From SVTX01 sp045538195 (GTDB lineage: Bacteria; Bacillota; Clostridia; Oscillospirales; CAG-272): a DNA stretch of 13,219 nt. This document shows positions 13,061 to 13,219 of the stretch, piece after piece. The stretch covers positions 1-13,219 of the forward strand of contig JAZSRA010000101.1 in NCBI GenBank assembly GCA_045538195.1, read 5' to 3'. The first letter of the stretch is position 1. Each line of letters begins with the position of its first letter. A model generated the notes under the pieces. The model worked only from the letters and a program-made list of their open reading frames with translations, did not search any database and was not told the origin of the DNA. The position numbers and the translations under genes are program-made.

Positions 13061-13219
13061 TTATAATTCGAAGATTTTAACGGATCTTATTGCCGTCCCC
13101 TGCTCGCCCTCGACCACCTCGCCGAGGGCAAAAAAGTGACCGTCCTCGGAGCATATTTTCACACGATAACCGACGGGAAAGTCGGTTTTTATCTTCTTTT
13201 GATAGATCGGACAGCCGTC
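13061..13219 (-). CDS. truB: tRNA pseudouridine synthase B, C-terminal fragment (runs off the right edge)
   Basis: Only the last 52 codons and the TAA at 13061-13063 lie in the window. The reading frame is open to the edge. The fragment contains CPIY near its start, then FPVGYRVKI, EDGHFFALGEVVEG and a terminal RSVKIFEL. This is the pattern of the small C-terminal domain that follows the catalytic domain in bacterial TruB, which makes pseudouridine 55 in the T-loop of tRNAs. The catalytic Asp and main motifs are outside the window, so the call rests on this tail alone. It is convergent with the GH43-like gene and shares the terminator at 12939-12966. Confidence 0.75.
   Translation of the reverse strand, partial: DGCPIYQKKIKTDFPVGYRVKICSEDGHFFALGEVVEGEQGTAIRSVKIFEL

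Overview
The window looks like a chromosomal segment of a low-to-mid GC member of the Firmicutes, probably an uncultured gut- or rumen-type Clostridia. The evidence is the gene order around priA, the presence of RemA and a Firmicutes-type RpoZ, Shine-Dalgarno sites of the AAAGGA/GGAGG type, and several near-consensus housekeeping promoters with 17-bp spacers. There is no phage, transposase, CRISPR array, tRNA or rRNA. The protein-coding content is mostly housekeeping.

Layout. From 1 to about 5.6 kb, all on the minus strand, lies the conserved cluster read as yicC, remA, rpoZ, priA, def, fmt (fmt runs off the left edge). It is driven by a clear promoter at 5573-5601. In Bacillus subtilis and many relatives the same cluster carries gmk between remA and rpoZ, and coaBC between rpoZ and priA. 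Here both are absent: 43 nt separates remA and rpoZ, and a 318-nt repeat-filled gap separates rpoZ and priA. From 5.7 to 8.6 kb is a second minus-strand unit: a TIM-barrel sugar-phosphate isomerase/epimerase-like gene, cysS and a GtrA-like membrane protein, led by a perfect TTGACA-17-TATAAT promoter. Divergent from it, on the plus strand, is a stand-alone iron-dependent alcohol dehydrogenase with its own promoter and a strong intrinsic terminator. Next come aspartokinase, with a consensus promoter followed almost at once by a terminator-like hairpin, and a GH43-like glycoside hydrolase only 38 nt after it. The right edge holds the 3' end of truB on the minus strand, convergent with the hydrolase.

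How the genes relate. def and fmt act at opposite ends of the N-formyl-methionine cycle and are separated by one base. priA restarts stalled replication forks, rpoZ is an RNA polymerase subunit, yicC an RNase, and remA a DNA-binding regulator: a broad information-processing operon. cysS is the cysteinyl-tRNA synthetase. The alcohol dehydrogenase, aspartokinase and hydrolase are metabolic and not obviously connected.

The unexplained signal is in the intergenic DNA. At least four gaps carry long hairpins. Two are clearly the same repeat with compensatory stem changes (843-873 and 3621-3649); two more look like relatives (1025-1056 and 12699-12748). In addition there are a 16-bp tandem triplication upstream of priA, two copies of a 57-bp unit with a TACGGTTTA/TAAACCGTA hairpin, and a roughly 95-nt multi-helix palindrome at 12843-12939 followed directly by a terminator. 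I see no clear new multi-gene system; these repeats and leader structures are the best candidates for something undescribed.
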